Positions 45,084 to 55,600 of a stretch of 64,000 nt of DNA are shown piece after piece. The notes under the pieces are model-generated. The model did not search any database. It was given only the letters and a program-made list of their open reading frames with translations, and was not told the origin of the DNA. The stretch is from Schumannella luteola (lineage in GTDB: Bacteria > Actinomycetota > Actinomycetes > Actinomycetales > Microbacteriaceae), in contig NZ_JACBZY010000001.1 in assembly GCF_013408685.1 (NCBI RefSeq), forward strand, positions 3,038,001 through 3,102,000, read 5' to 3'. Position 1 is the first letter of the stretch. Every line of letters starts with the position of its first letter. A program made the position numbers and the translations under genes.

Positions 45084-46055
45084 TCACAGCCCGCGCCCGC
45101 GCCGGTTCACCGCGCGCACGAGCGCGCCGGCCGGCAGCAGCCGCAGCGCGATGAGCATCGCCGCCCAGGCGCGCAGCTGACGTCGATCGTGCCGGATCGC
45201 GCGCCGAGCCCAGGCCCGCGCCTCCGGCCGCTCCCCCAGCGCCGCGTGCGCGAAGGCGATCTGCCCCTCCACCCGAGCCGAGCCGCGCGGATCGCGGGCG
45301 AACTCCGGATGCTTGCGCAGCAGGTAGGTGAGTCCGGCGGCGATGCCCTCCCACTTCTCGGAGAAGAAGGACGCCCGGTTCCAGCGCACGAGCACGAGCG
45401 GCTCCGGCACGCTGCGCACGTGACCCACGCGGGCGGCACGCAGCAGCAGGTCGTAGTCCTCGCCGTAGGCCGCCGGCAGCTGCTCGTCGACCGGGCCGAC
45501 GCGGCCGGCCACATCGTCGCGACCGACCAGATCCTCGCGCCGCAGCAGGAAGCTCGAGGGATGGATCTCGGTGATGCGCGAGCGCAGGAAGTCGTCGAAG
45601 TCGGCGCGCTGCGGCGGCACCCGGTCGATCTCGCTCTCGGCGGTGCGGATGCGGATGCCCGTCGCCAGCACGACCGCGCTCGGGTCGTCGCCCCAGGCGG
45701 CCAGCTGCCGGGCGAGCCGCGTCGGCATCCACTCGTCGTCGTCGTCGCAGAAGGCGATCAGCTCGTGGCGGGCCGCGGCGACGCCCGTGTTGCGTCCGCC
45801 GGCGAGCCCCGGGGTGCGCGCGTTCGCGATCGTGCAGACAGTGCGGCCCACCGGCACCTCGACGTCGCCGAGCTCGTCGATCTCGGTCTGGTCGAAGACG
45901 ACGATCACCTCCACCGCGCCGTCGTGCTGCTGCGCGAGCGCGGCGCGCACCGCGGAGCGCAGCAGCTCGGGTCGACCTCGCGTGGCGATCACGACGCTCA
46001 CTCCCGACCGGGCTCCCGGCGCCGTCACGGCGGCGCCCGTCTCGGAATCCGTCAT
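45084..46055 (-). CDS. GT2 glycosyltransferase
   Basis: Second family 2 glycosyltransferase, 323 residues from ATG 46055, which overlaps the Wzy-like stop by 4 nt. The GT-A core shows VSVVIATRGRPELLRSAV, then ARTPGLAGGRNTGVAAARHELIAFCDDDDEWMP with a DDDD metal site, and GEDYDLLLRAARVG. The upstream frame is a Wzy shadow. The C-terminal part has repeated Ala/Arg and resembles a short TPR-like helical tail. It probably acts with the neighbouring GT2 on the same oligosaccharide. Confidence 0.88.
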   Translation of the reverse strand: MTDSETGAAVTAPGARSGVSVVIATRGRPELLRSAVRAALAQQHDGAVEVIVVFDQTEIDELGDVEVPVGRTVCTIANARTPGLAGGRNTGVAAARHELIAFCDDDDEWMPTRLARQLAAWGDDPSAVVLATGIRIRTAESEIDRVPPQRADFDDFLRSRITEIHPSSFLLRREDLVGRDDVAGRVGPVDEQLPAAYGEDYDLLLRAARVGHVRSVPEPLVLVRWNRASFFSEKWEGIAAGLTYLLRKHPEFARDPRGSARVEGQIAFAHAALGERPEARAWARRAIRHDRRQLRAWAAMLIALRLLPAGALVRAVNRRGRGL

Positions 46056-47383
46056 GTCGACTCCCGTCTGATCAGCAGCGCGCCCACGATCATCCCGATG
46101 GCGAGACCCGGCACGAGCACGCCGTAGTAGAAGACCTCGACCAGCAGCACCAGCAGGATCGCGTGGCCGGCGATGCCGATCGCGCCGCGCGCGTGCCGGG
46201 TGCGCCAGACGAGGAAGACCAGCCACGCCAGGAAGAGCGCGGCGGCGGGCAGACCGTGCGAGAACATGACATTCCAGATCTGACCCTGGGTGCCGACCGA
46301 GGGCGCCCCGTCGGTCTCCGAGGGGCGCGGGGCGCCGTAGCCGAACACCGGGGACTCGAGGGTGCGCTCGACCGTCTCGAGGTAGAGGTTCGCGCGGTCG
46401 ACGGTCGTGCTGCTCGTGTCCAGCCGCTCGGTCAGACGCTCCTGCACGGGCAGCACCAGAACGGCGGCGCCGACCAGCACGGCCAGACCGGCGAGACCCG
46501 CGAGCAGCCGGCCGTCGCGCCGCAGCGCCGCGCGCACCGCGATGTAGAGCGCCGCCACGCCGAGACCGAGGAACATGCCGCGGTTGAGGGTGAGGAACGC
46601 CGGCACGAGCGAGAGCGGGATCAGCACGAGCACCAGCCAGAAGCGCCGGGTGCCCCGCACCGACACGAGGTAGGCGATCGCGACCGGCGTCAGCATCGAG
46701 TAGACGTTGCCCCAGCCGTTCGTATAGAGGAAGGGCGCGCTCGGGCGCGGATCGAGCTGCAGCGCCGACGTCGGATCCCACTGCGTCACCCGGCGGATGA
46801 CCATCTCGCGCACCAGCTCGTTCGACTGCAGGGAGTCGGGGATGATCGCCGCGAGCGGGGTCGTGATCGAGAGCAGGGGAACGAGCACACCGAGCCAGCC
46901 CCCGATCACCGTGATGCCCCAGAACGCCGTCAGCACGCCGGCGACGTAGCGGCGGCCGAAGCTCGCCCGGGCGTTGTAGACGTAGAGGAAGACGACCGTG
47001 ACGGCCAGATAGAGGAGCGCGCGGTAGACGAAGCCGATCAGCCGGCCGCCGGAGTCGATGCCGATCACCGAGGCCGCCATCCACACCAGGAAGACCAGCC
47101 ACAGCCCGAAGCCGCGCGGCACCTCTACGCGCCCGCGACGCAGCAGCAGCGCCGCCATGACGACGGCGGCGAGCGGGAACACCAGGTCGCCGATGCCCAG
47201 AACCCACCACAGCGGGTAGCCGACGAAGATCGCGGCGAAGGGCCAGCGCGGCAGATCCGGACGCATCCCCCGGCGCAGCGCGCGGGCATATGCCGAATCC
47301 GGCATGAGTGCGCGCACGGCTTCGCGCGCACTCCGTCGGGGTGCGGAGACGCGGTCGTGCTGCAGCGCTCGGGGGGACGCCAT
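46052..47383 (-). CDS. O-antigen ligase/polymerase (Wzy/WaaL-like) membrane protein
   Basis: Multi-pass membrane protein of 443 residues from ATG 47383 (an in-frame Met 12 codons earlier is possible). About 11 hydrophobic helices and a large extracytoplasmic loop (about residues 300-370) with VDRANLYLETVERTLESPVFGYGAPRP fit the O-antigen ligase family fold. It likely polymerises or transfers undecaprenyl-linked repeat units at the outer face. It diverges from the Wzz-like gene, sharing a 152-nt promoter region. Confidence 0.85.
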   Translation of the reverse strand: MASPRALQHDRVSAPRRSAREAVRALMPDSAYARALRRGMRPDLPRWPFAAIFVGYPLWWVLGIGDLVFPLAAVVMAALLLRRGRVEVPRGFGLWLVFLVWMAASVIGIDSGGRLIGFVYRALLYLAVTVVFLYVYNARASFGRRYVAGVLTAFWGITVIGGWLGVLVPLLSITTPLAAIIPDSLQSNELVREMVIRRVTQWDPTSALQLDPRPSAPFLYTNGWGNVYSMLTPVAIAYLVSVRGTRRFWLVLVLIPLSLVPAFLTLNRGMFLGLGVAALYIAVRAALRRDGRLLAGLAGLAVLVGAAVLVLPVQERLTERLDTSSTTVDRANLYLETVERTLESPVFGYGAPRPSETDGAPSVGTQGQIWNVMFSHGLPAAALFLAWLVFLVWRTRHARGAIGIAGHAILLVLLVEVFYYGVLVPGLAIGMIVGALLIRREST

Positions 47384-47535
47384 GCGGCTAAGAATCCCTC
47401 GCATCTGCTTCTGCCGCAAGCCTCGGCGGGTCTATGCTGTCGCCACCTCACGTGCTCCCGTCGCCCAGCGGGACGCGATCCGGCTCCACCCCGATTCCCC
47501 CGTCGGCACCCGCCCCGGCCGTGATGGAGGACCCC
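47384..47535. promoter_or_regulatory. divergent promoter region of the polysaccharide locus
   Basis: On the plus strand TATGCT (47433-47438) predicts a start near 47445 and a leader of about 90 nt to the Wzz-like gene. On the minus strand GATTCT lies 7 nt before the Wzy-like ATG. No further gene is seen. Confidence 0.45.
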
Positions 47536-49395
47536 GTGCCCGTCTCCCCTGCCCCCGCCCGACCCGGCCTCGCGCCGACCCCGCACCCGACCGCCTCAGC
47601 GCGCGTCGAGCCGGTCGAACCACCGCCGCCCCTGCTCGGCGACTACCTGCGCGCGGCCTTGCGCCGCTGGCGCCTCGTCGTCGCGGTGGCCCTCGCCGGG
47701 CTGCTGCTCTCCGGCGCCGGGCTGCTCGTGCTCGGCTCGCAGGAGACCGCGCGCACCGACCTCAACCTCAACGTCATCTCGACCGATCCGTTCAACGCGC
47801 AGCGCTCGGCCGCGGGTCTGCTCGACGGGCCGACCGAGGTGCAGATCGCGCGCTCCTACGCCGTCGCCGACGCCGCCTCGAAGCGGCTCGGGGGCGTTCC
47901 GCCGGAGGAGCTGCGCGACGGCCTGACCGCCGAGCTGGTCGCGCAGGCCACCGTCATGCGCATCAGCTACACGGCATCCGACGAGACCACGGCCCGCGAA
48001 CGCGCCGACGCGATCGCCGCCGCCTACCTGGACTACCGCGGCGACCAGGCGGTCGAGCGTCGTCGCGCGGTCGTCGACCAGGTCGATGCACGCCTCGACG
48101 AGCTGCGCGACTCGCTCACCGATGTGGATGCGCGCGCCGCCGCGGCCGAGCCAGGAAGCAGCGCCGCGAACCAGGCGCAGAGCGACCGGCAGCTCATCAC
48201 GATCGAGGTCGACAGCCTGCTCAGTCAGCGCAACTCGCTGCAGCTGATCGACGCCTCCGGCGGATCGGTGCTGAGCTCCGCCTCGAGCAACCCGATCGCC
48301 TCCGCCCCGAACCGCCCGCTCGTGCTCGCGAGCGGACTGCTCGCCGGTCTCGTGATCGGGTTGACCGCCGCCGTGGTCGCCAACCTGCTCGATCGACGGG
48401 TGCGCAGCGCCGACGATGTCGAGCGCTTCACCGGCGCCCCGGTGCTGACCCAGCTGCCCGGCCGGATCGGCAGCCTGCCCGCCGGTCCCGGCGACGCCGA
48501 ACTGCTGCGCACCGTGCGCGAACGGCTGCTCGCGCGTCTCGGCGGCACGACCGGGGCGATCGCCATCGTCGACGACGGCCCCGCCGAGCTCGCGGGCGAG
48601 GTCGCCATCCACCTCGCCGTCGCGATCGGGCAGAGCGGAGCGCCCGTGCGGCTGCTGCTGCCCGGGATCGACGAGACCACGCTCGAACGGCTGCGCTCCG
48701 CGCTCGGCCTGCGGCTGCTGAGCCGAGGCGACGAGATCAGCGTCTGGTCGCCGCAGGAGCTCGGCGAGCTGCGGCTGATCGTCGTCGAGCACCGCGGCGG
48801 GCTCGCCGATCCGGATGCGCTGCTGACCCGGGCGGTCGTCGCCGACATCGCCCGTCACCGCGACGCCGAGCTCGTGCTGCTCGCCCTGCCGTCCGCCGCG
48901 CCGCAGGCCAGTCGACTCGCCGCGGCGCGGCTCACCGGAGCCGTGCTCGGCGTCGCCGCGCTCGGCAGCACCTCCCGCGCCGTTCTCGCCCGCGACGCGG
49001 AGGGCTTCGAGAGCCTGGGCACCGAGCTGCTCGGCTCGGTGCTGATCTCGGGCCGGCGCCGACTCGAGCCCGCGTCGGCCGACGAGCCGCCGGCGCCCGA
49101 GGAGCCGCGCATCGTGCGTCGTACCGAGCCGCCGCGCGCCAAGTCGCCCTCGCGGCCGGCGTCGCGGCGACGCGGCGCAGCGGCGGACAGCGCCGCGGCG
49201 AGTGACGTCGCCGCGGACGGACCGGCTTCGACCACGGCGGATCCCGCCGCCGAGCTGCCGGACAGCGCGACGCGCGCGAGCCGCGGCGGCGCGGTCGGCC
49301 GCTCCGCACCGGACGTCGACGACGATTCCGAGACGCCGGACTCATCGACGTCGACAGGGTCGAACCGCGTCCGCGACGCCGTCCTCCCCGCGTGA
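47536..49395 (+). CDS. Wzz-like chain-length protein with degenerate BY-kinase domain
   Basis: 619 residues from GTG 47536 (GGAGG 5 nt upstream; ATG 47524 also possible). A Pro-rich N-terminus leads to a first transmembrane helix (about 48-70), an extracytoplasmic helical region (about 75-245), and a second helix (about 260-285). This is the Wzz/Wzc layout. The cytoplasmic part (about 310-520) aligns in shape with bacterial tyrosine-kinase/ParA folds. Where a Walker A should be, it reads AIAIVDDGPAELAGEVA, lacking GKS/T. Instead of a Tyr cluster the tail (about 520-619) is Ser/Pro/Asp-rich. It may regulate chain length without kinase activity. Confidence 0.82.
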   Translation: MPVSPAPARPGLAPTPHPTASARVEPVEPPPPLLGDYLRAALRRWRLVVAVALAGLLLSGAGLLVLGSQETARTDLNLNVISTDPFNAQRSAAGLLDGPTEVQIARSYAVADAASKRLGGVPPEELRDGLTAELVAQATVMRISYTASDETTARERADAIAAAYLDYRGDQAVERRRAVVDQVDARLDELRDSLTDVDARAAAAEPGSSAANQAQSDRQLITIEVDSLLSQRNSLQLIDASGGSVLSSASSNPIASAPNRPLVLASGLLAGLVIGLTAAVVANLLDRRVRSADDVERFTGAPVLTQLPGRIGSLPAGPGDAELLRTVRERLLARLGGTTGAIAIVDDGPAELAGEVAIHLAVAIGQSGAPVRLLLPGIDETTLERLRSALGLRLLSRGDEISVWSPQELGELRLIVVEHRGGLADPDALLTRAVVADIARHRDAELVLLALPSAAPQASRLAAARLTGAVLGVAALGSTSRAVLARDAEGFESLGTELLGSVLISGRRRLEPASADEPPAPEEPRIVRRTEPPRAKSPSRPASRRRGAAADSAAASDVAADGPASTTADPAAELPDSATRASRGGAVGRSAPDVDDDSETPDSSTSTGSNRVRDAVLPA

Positions 49396-50165
49396 GCGCG
49401 TCGACCGTCCCGCGCCGGCGCCGGATCGTCGGCGTCCCCGTCGACGCCGTGACCGAGCAGCAGCTGCTCGACCGGATCGACGACTGGCTGCGCGACGGCG
49501 GTGTGCATGTCGCCGTCGGCGTGAACGCGCACGTGTGCAACCTCGCGGCTCGGGATGGCGCTCTGCGCGCACGACTCGAGGCGGCTGACCTCTGCTATGC
49601 CGACGGGCAGTCGGTCGTCGCGGCCGCGCGACTGCTGGGGCATCCCGTGCCGGAGCGTCTCGCCACGACCGACGTGGTGCATCCGCTCGCCGCGCGCGCC
49701 GCGGCCGCCGGGGTGCGCGTGTTCCTGTTCGGCGGGCGTCCCGGCGTCGCGGCGCAGGCCGCCGGGCGGCTGCGTCGCGAGAACCCCGGTCTCGAGGTGG
49801 CCGAGCAGCACGGCTATCTGCCGCCCGAGCACACCTCGGAGCTGCTCGAGCGGATCGCGGCGTTCCGCCCCGGCATCCTGCTCGTCGGCCTCGGCGATCC
49901 CGCCCAGCAGGACTGGATCGCCGCGAACCGTCACGCGCTGACCGCGCCGGCCGTGCTCAGCTGCGGCGGCCTGTTCGACTGGCTCGCGGGCTCGCACCGG
50001 CGCGCCCCGGCGTGGATGATCCGGGCCGGCCTCGAATGGCTCTGGCGCCTGCTCATCGAGCCGCGCCGACTCGCCCGGCGCTACGTTCTCGGCAACCCCG
50101 CGTTCGTGCTGCGACTCGCTCGGCAGCTGCTGCGAGAACGCGGTCGGGGGCGAGGCGCCCCGTGA
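49392..50165 (+). CDS. WecG/TagA/CpsF-family glycosyltransferase
   Basis: GT26-family transferase of 257 residues, acting on lipid-linked glycan at the inner membrane face. Family marks: NAHVCNLAARD, the conserved YADGQSVV with the catalytic Asp, GGRPGVA, and the C-terminal SCGGLFDWLAGSHRRAPAWM...LEWLWRLLIEPRRLARRY. Members add ManNAc(A) or similar sugars to undecaprenyl-PP-GlcNAc (enterobacterial common antigen, teichoic-acid linkage units). It starts 4 nt inside the preceding gene (GTGA) and overlaps the flippase by 4 nt. Confidence 0.92.
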   Translation: MSASTVPRRRRIVGVPVDAVTEQQLLDRIDDWLRDGGVHVAVGVNAHVCNLAARDGALRARLEAADLCYADGQSVVAAARLLGHPVPERLATTDVVHPLAARAAAAGVRVFLFGGRPGVAAQAAGRLRRENPGLEVAEQHGYLPPEHTSELLERIAAFRPGILLVGLGDPAQQDWIAANRHALTAPAVLSCGGLFDWLAGSHRRAPAWMIRAGLEWLWRLLIEPRRLARRYVLGNPAFVLRLARQLLRERGRGRGAP

Positions 50166-51694
50166 CCGCGCCGGCGACCGCCGCGGCCGACGACAGCGCC
50201 GCCGATCGGCGGCGGCTGGCGCGAGGCGGCGGACTGAGCTTCCTCGGCTCGGCGCTCAGCGCCCTGCTCGGCTTCGCCGCGACGGTCGTGATCACGCGCT
50301 CGCTCGGCGACGCCGGCGCCGGGCAGGTGCTGCAGCTCATCGCCGTGATCACGATCGCGCTGAGCTTCGGCCGGCTCGGCATGGACTCGGTCGGCGTCTG
50401 GCTGCTGCCGCGGCTCGGCGAGGCGCCGCAGCGCATCCGCCCCGCCGTGACGCTGCAGCTCGGCGTCGCGCTGCTCGGCGGGGGCGCGGCCGCGCTCGTC
50501 GTCGCGCTCGCACTGCCGCAGCTCGCGACGGGGATCGACCCGGACCTGCTGAGGTCGGCCGCCGCGGTGCTGCCCGCCGGCTGCGTGATGCTCGTCGCGC
50601 TCGCGGCGCTGCGCGGGCTCGGCGGCCTGCGCGGATACGTGCTCATCGGCAGCGTCGTGCTGCCGTCCACGCGCGTGCTCGCGCTGCTGGCCGCCGCGCT
50701 GCTGGTCGCGACCCCGCTCGCCCTCGGGCTGGCCTGGGCCCTGCCGCTCATCCCGCTCGCCGTCATCGCGGTCGTGGTTCTGCTGCGCCGCGTGCGCGCG
50801 TCGGCGCCGCCGCCCGGTTCCGGGGCCGGTCGCCCGCGTCGCGCATCCTGGATCCCCGATCGCGGGCTCACCCGCCAGAGCCTCGGCTATGCGCTGCCGC
50901 GCACCCTCTCGGCCGTGCTCGAGCAGGGCCTGCTCTGGCTCGACGTGATCATCGTGGGCGCCCTCGCCGGGTCGGCGGCCGCGGGCGACTACGGCGCCGC
51001 CAGCCGGCTGATCGCCGCCGGGCTCATCATCGACACCGCGCTGCGTGTCGTCGTCGCGCCCCGCTTCAGCGCGCTGCTGCACGCCGGACGCCGCAGTGAG
51101 ACCGAGGCGCTCTACCGCACCGCCGCCTCCTGGCTCGTGCTCTTCAGCGCCCCGATCTACCTGCTGCTCGCCGTCTTCGCGCCGCTCGTGCTGACCTGGT
51201 TCGGCGAGGGCTTCGGCGACGGCGCGACGGCGCTGATGATCCTCTGCGCCGGGGCGATCGTGACGTTCCTCGCCGGCAACGTGCACTCGCTGCTGCTCAT
51301 GAGCGGCCGCAGCGGGTGGGCCGCCGCGAACAAGGCGATCGTGCTCGCGCTCAACGTGACCGCGAACCTGCTGCTCGTGCCCGTCTTCGGCATCACCGGG
51401 GCCGCCGCCGCGTGGGCCGGCGCGATGCTGCTCGATGCGGTGCTCGCCGGCGTGCAGGTGCGGCTGCTGCTCGGCATCCGCCCCGCGCTCGGCCACGTGC
51501 TCGGCGCGCTGCTGGTGCCGCTGGTGCTCGTCGGCGCACCCGCGCTGCTGCTGCGCTGGGCGCTCGGAGCCACGCTGCCGGCGCTGCTGCTGAGCATCGG
51601 CGTCGGCGGTGCCGCGCTGCTCGTGTGGGCCCGGCTCGACGGCCGCCGGCACCACCTCGACGAGCTGACGGCGGCGTTCCGACGTCGGAGCTGA
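50162..51694 (+). CDS. polysaccharide flippase (Wzx/MviN-MATE superfamily)
   Basis: Integral membrane protein of 510 residues with about 14 hydrophobic segments. The start GTG overlaps the WecG stop by 4 nt; further upstream frame is WecG shadow. The N-terminal GGGLSFLGSALSALLGFAATVVITRSLGDAGAG is typical of Wzx-type flippases (polysaccharide biosynthesis protein family). It should move the undecaprenyl-PP-linked repeat unit across the membrane, feeding the Wzy-like protein on the opposite strand. Confidence 0.92.
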   Translation: MTAPATAAADDSAADRRRLARGGGLSFLGSALSALLGFAATVVITRSLGDAGAGQVLQLIAVITIALSFGRLGMDSVGVWLLPRLGEAPQRIRPAVTLQLGVALLGGGAAALVVALALPQLATGIDPDLLRSAAAVLPAGCVMLVALAALRGLGGLRGYVLIGSVVLPSTRVLALLAAALLVATPLALGLAWALPLIPLAVIAVVVLLRRVRASAPPPGSGAGRPRRASWIPDRGLTRQSLGYALPRTLSAVLEQGLLWLDVIIVGALAGSAAAGDYGAASRLIAAGLIIDTALRVVVAPRFSALLHAGRRSETEALYRTAASWLVLFSAPIYLLLAVFAPLVLTWFGEGFGDGATALMILCAGAIVTFLAGNVHSLLLMSGRSGWAAANKAIVLALNVTANLLLVPVFGITGAAAAWAGAMLLDAVLAGVQVRLLLGIRPALGHVLGALLVPLVLVGAPALLLRWALGATLPALLLSIGVGGAALLVWARLDGRRHHLDELTAAFRRRS

Positions 51695-51962
51695 CCGCGC
51701 ACCGGGATCGCGCGGCAGCGGCCTCGGCGAAGCCCGCTGACGCGCCCTCTCCGGGCTCCCCCTGACCGGCTCGATGCGGTCTGTTGCCGAGCGGATCTCG
51801 CGTGCTAGCATCCGGCCACCCCCACAACCACGGGTGCCGACGAGCTCCACGTCGCCCCGTCGCACACTGCATCTCCCCGAACCGCAGGAAGCCTCCCCCG
51901 ACATCCCGCTCTTCCGTCGCCCCGCCCTGGCGACGGCGCCTGTCGTCGAGGCATGGAGCACC
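51695..51962 (+). promoter_or_regulatory. internal promoter and long leader in the polysaccharide locus
   Basis: TTGCCG (51784-51789), 16 nt, then TAGCAT (51806-51811) gives a good housekeeping-type promoter. About 145 nt of untranslated leader follow, including an 8-bp hairpin (51914-51936) just before the GGAG ribosome-binding site. No small open frame in the leader looks convincing. Confidence 0.55.
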
Positions 51963-52637
51963 ATGTCCGAAGACCCGACGCCGCCGGTCGACCCCGAACC
52001 GGCTCCCGCGCCCGCCGTGCCGCGAGCACCGCGCCGCCGCGTCCGCACGATCGTGCTCTCGATCGTGACCGGAGCCGCCGCTCTCGCGCTCGCCGTGGCC
52101 GGCATCGCCGCCCTGGCTCCCGCCGGCGGCCCCACCAGCTCGTCGACCAGCCGCGCCGGCGCGGGCCCGTCCGGCCCCGCCTCCCCCTCGGCATCGCCCT
52201 CCCCCGGGGCGAGCGCCGGCGCGGCCACCTCCCCCGATCCGGCCGCCGTGCTCGGCGGGCTGCTCGCGGCGGGCGCCGAGGCCTCGAGCGACCCGAGCAC
52301 CGGCACCGCCCGCGTCGACGACGTCGCGACCGGAGCGCTGCTGGCCGAGATCGCCAACGACCAGCAGGAGCTCGCCGCCTTCGGCTGGACGCGCACCGGC
52401 ACGCCGAAGATCGTGTCCGCCTCGGTGCTCAGCACCGACCCGGCCGCGACCCCGGCGCAGATGGTCGTGCGCGCCTGCATCGACAGCAGCGGCGTGACGA
52501 CCTACGACTCCGAGGGCGCCCCGCTGCCCAGCGACCCCACGGTCGTGCCCCGCTCGCTGAGCGACTTCACCCTGATCGACGCGAGCGGCCGCTGGCTGGT
52601 CGCCGACCGCTCCTACCCCGACGACCCCCAGTGCTAG
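51963..52637 (+). CDS. membrane-anchored protein of unknown function
   Basis: 224 residues. The ATG is preceded by GGAG; the in-frame upstream extension lacks a signal. A Pro-rich cytoplasmic N-terminus with RAPRRRVR leads to one transmembrane helix (about 32-56) and then a Ser/Pro/Ala linker (about 60-95). The extracytoplasmic domain (about 98-224) has two cysteines, in VVRACIDSS and at the last residue, which could pair. The shape resembles NTF2-like domains of other actinobacterial exported proteins, but that is inference. It sits 11 nt before the large secreted mosaic protein and is probably co-expressed with it. Confidence 0.75.
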   Translation: MSEDPTPPVDPEPAPAPAVPRAPRRRVRTIVLSIVTGAAALALAVAGIAALAPAGGPTSSSTSRAGAGPSGPASPSASPSPGASAGAATSPDPAAVLGGLLAAGAEASSDPSTGTARVDDVATGALLAEIANDQQELAAFGWTRTGTPKIVSASVLSTDPAATPAQMVVRACIDSSGVTTYDSEGAPLPSDPTVVPRSLSDFTLIDASGRWLVADRSYPDDPQC

Positions 52638-52648
52638 GCGGACCCGAC

Positions 52649-55600
52649 ATGTCGCACACCCCCACCCCCGCTCGCCGTCACCTGCGCCGCGCGCTCATCG
52701 CCCTGATGGGCGGCGCCCTGGCTGCCGGCGCTCTCGCACCGCTGCCCGCCCTGGCCGAGGCGCCGCTGCCGAACCCGGACGGCAAGAGCGAGCTGACCGC
52801 CGCCGCCTCCTGCTGGGAGATCAAGCAGCGCGATCCCTCGTCCGCGAGCGGCGTCTACTGGCTCTGGACTCCCCAGCTCGGAGCGGCGGATCGCTTCTAC
52901 TGCGATCAGACGACCGACGGCGGCGGATGGGTGCTCATCGCTCGCGGACGCGAGAACTTCTCCACCACCGACGAGGGCCGCGGCACCGCCGATCAGGTGC
53001 GCGATCCGATCACCGGGCAGGCCGCGTTCGACGCGCGCCAGCTGCCGTCGCGCACGGTCGAGGCGCTGCTCGGCGGGCAGAAGGTCAGCGAGCTCACGGA
53101 CGGCGTGCGACTGCGGCGAGCGCTGGACGTCGCCGGGTCGAACTTCCAGGAGGTGCGGTTCACCTTCAGCTCGCCGCGCGACGACTGGTCGTGGATGTTC
53201 AACAACCAGCAGCGGGTGAAGACCTGGAAGGTCGGCAACGCGAGCGGCACGGGCGGCAACACGAGCGGTTTCGGCTCGGGCGGCGGTCAGAACCGGGTCG
53301 ACACCTCGACCGGCTCGACGCAGGGCTGGAGCGACGGCTTCGGCTATGGCGCCGACACGAAGGGCAGCAACGCCGCGTCGAGCTGGATGTGGTCGAAGGA
53401 CGCGAACAGCGGCTACGCCCGCGGCTTCACCCAGGTGTTCCTGCGGCCGAAGACGACCAGCTCGACCCTGTTCACCGCGATCCCCGACGCCGGCTCGCCC
53501 GCCTCCACCGTCACGGCCGTGGCCTCGAGCTTCGCGCTGCCGACCAACTGGGGCATCGCGGGCAAGGGCGCCGGCCCGTCGTCGATCGAGGGCAGCGTGC
53601 AGGGCGGCGCCTTCACCGAGGCCAACGGCGTCGTCTACGTCGGCGGCAACTTCACGACGGTGCAGAAGACCGCCGCGGGCGGCAGCGCTGTCGCGCAGCC
53701 GTACCTCGCCGCCTTCGACCGGGCGACCGGCGAGCTCAAGACCGCGTTCCGCCCGGTGTTCAACAACCAGGTGAAGGCGCTCGCGGCCCTGCCGGACGGC
53801 CGTATCGCCGTCGGCGGCTACTTCACCCAGGTCAACGGCCAGCCGAAGGCCGGACTGGTCGTGCTCGACCCGACGACCGGCGCGACCTCGAACGACTGGA
53901 CCGGCCGCATCATCGACCGCACCAACAACAACGCCTTCGTGCGTTCGCTCGACGTCCAGGACGGCTGGCTCTACGTCGGCGGCATCTTCACGCACTCGAC
54001 CGGCGGCAGCACCTCGACCGAGTGGTACACGAAGGGCGCCGCGCGACTCTCCGTCGCGAACGGCACTCCGGACGGCAGCTGGAACCCCGAGCTGAACGGG
54101 CGGGTCATGTCGCTCGACGCCTCGGCGCGCGGTGACCGGGTCTACCTGGCCGGCTTCTTCACCGCGTCGAAGGGCACCGCCACCGACTCCGCCGCCGCGC
54201 TCACCACGAGCGGCGCCGCGGTCGTGCCGTGGTCGACGGTCTTCTCCGACACCAAGCACTACCAGCAGGCCGTGAAGGAGGTCGGCGACACCGTCTGGCT
54301 CGGCGGCTCCGAGCACTCCTTCTTCAGCTACGGCCGAGCCGACCTGAAGCTGATCTCCTCCACCGTCGGCAATGCCGGCGGCGACTTCCAGGCGGCCGCC
54401 ACGGACGGCAAGGTCATCTACGGCAGCTGCCACTGCTTCCAGACGCAGTACATGGGCAGCAAGACCTGGCCGAACATCGGCCAGAGCTGGTACAAGGCCG
54501 AGAAGATCAACTCGGTCGGCGCCTGGGATGCGGCCACGGGCCGCTACCTCGACGCCTTCAACCCGAGCGTCAACCAGGCGGAGGGCGCCGGCGGCTGGGC
54601 GCTGTTCGTCGACTCGACCGGCACGCTGTGGGCGGGCGGCGACTACACCTACTCGGAGACGGCGCCGACGAAGCGGCAGTGGTCGGGCGGCTTCGTGCGC
54701 TTCCCGCTGCGCGACAGCACGGCCCCGACGACGCCGACGAGCCTCTCGGTGACCTCGGCCGGCAGTCAGGTCGCGCTGAGCTGGGGCGGATCGGCCGACG
54801 CCTCGGGCGCGGTGACCTACCAGGTGCTGCGCAACGACCGCGTCGTGGCCACCACCACGACGAACACGATCACGCTGCCCGACGCCCCCGCCGCGACGAA
54901 GTACTTCGTGCGCGCCGCCGACGCTGCCGGCAACATCTCGGCCAGCACACCGGCCGCGAGGATCGGGTCGACGCCGCCACCGGTCGACCCGGTGGGCAAT
55001 CCCAACCTGATCACCGCCGGATCCACCTGGTCGTACAAGTACGACGGCGAAGCGGCTCCCGCCGGCTGGAACACCGCGGGCTTCGACGCGGCCGGCTGGT
55101 CGAGCGGCGCCGCGCCGCTCGGCTGGGGCACCTCGGCGATCGCGACGACCGTGACCTCGACGGTCACCCCGAAGCCGCTCACGGCCTACTACCGCAAGGC
55201 GGTCGACATCAGCACCGCCGGTCTCGGGTCGGTGACGCTGACGACCCGCGCGGATGACGGGATCGTGGTCTACGTCAACGGCACCGAGGTGGCTCGCAAG
55301 AACATCGACGCGGGCGCGGTGACGGTCGGCACCTACGCGAACGCCGCGCCGTCGACGGCGGCCGCGGTCGCCGCACCGGTGACGGTGACCGTGCCGGCGA
55401 GCGCCTTCGTCAACGGCCGCAACGTGATCTCCGCGGAGGTGCACGCGAACTACCGCTCGACGCCGAACACGAGCTTCGAGCTCACCGCCACGGCGAGCAC
55501 CGGCGGCACGACGCCGGTCGACGTGCCCGACCCCGAGGATCCGGTCGACCCGGGCGCCCCGACCGACCCGGGCGCCGGCGGAGCGCTCCCGGCCGGCACG

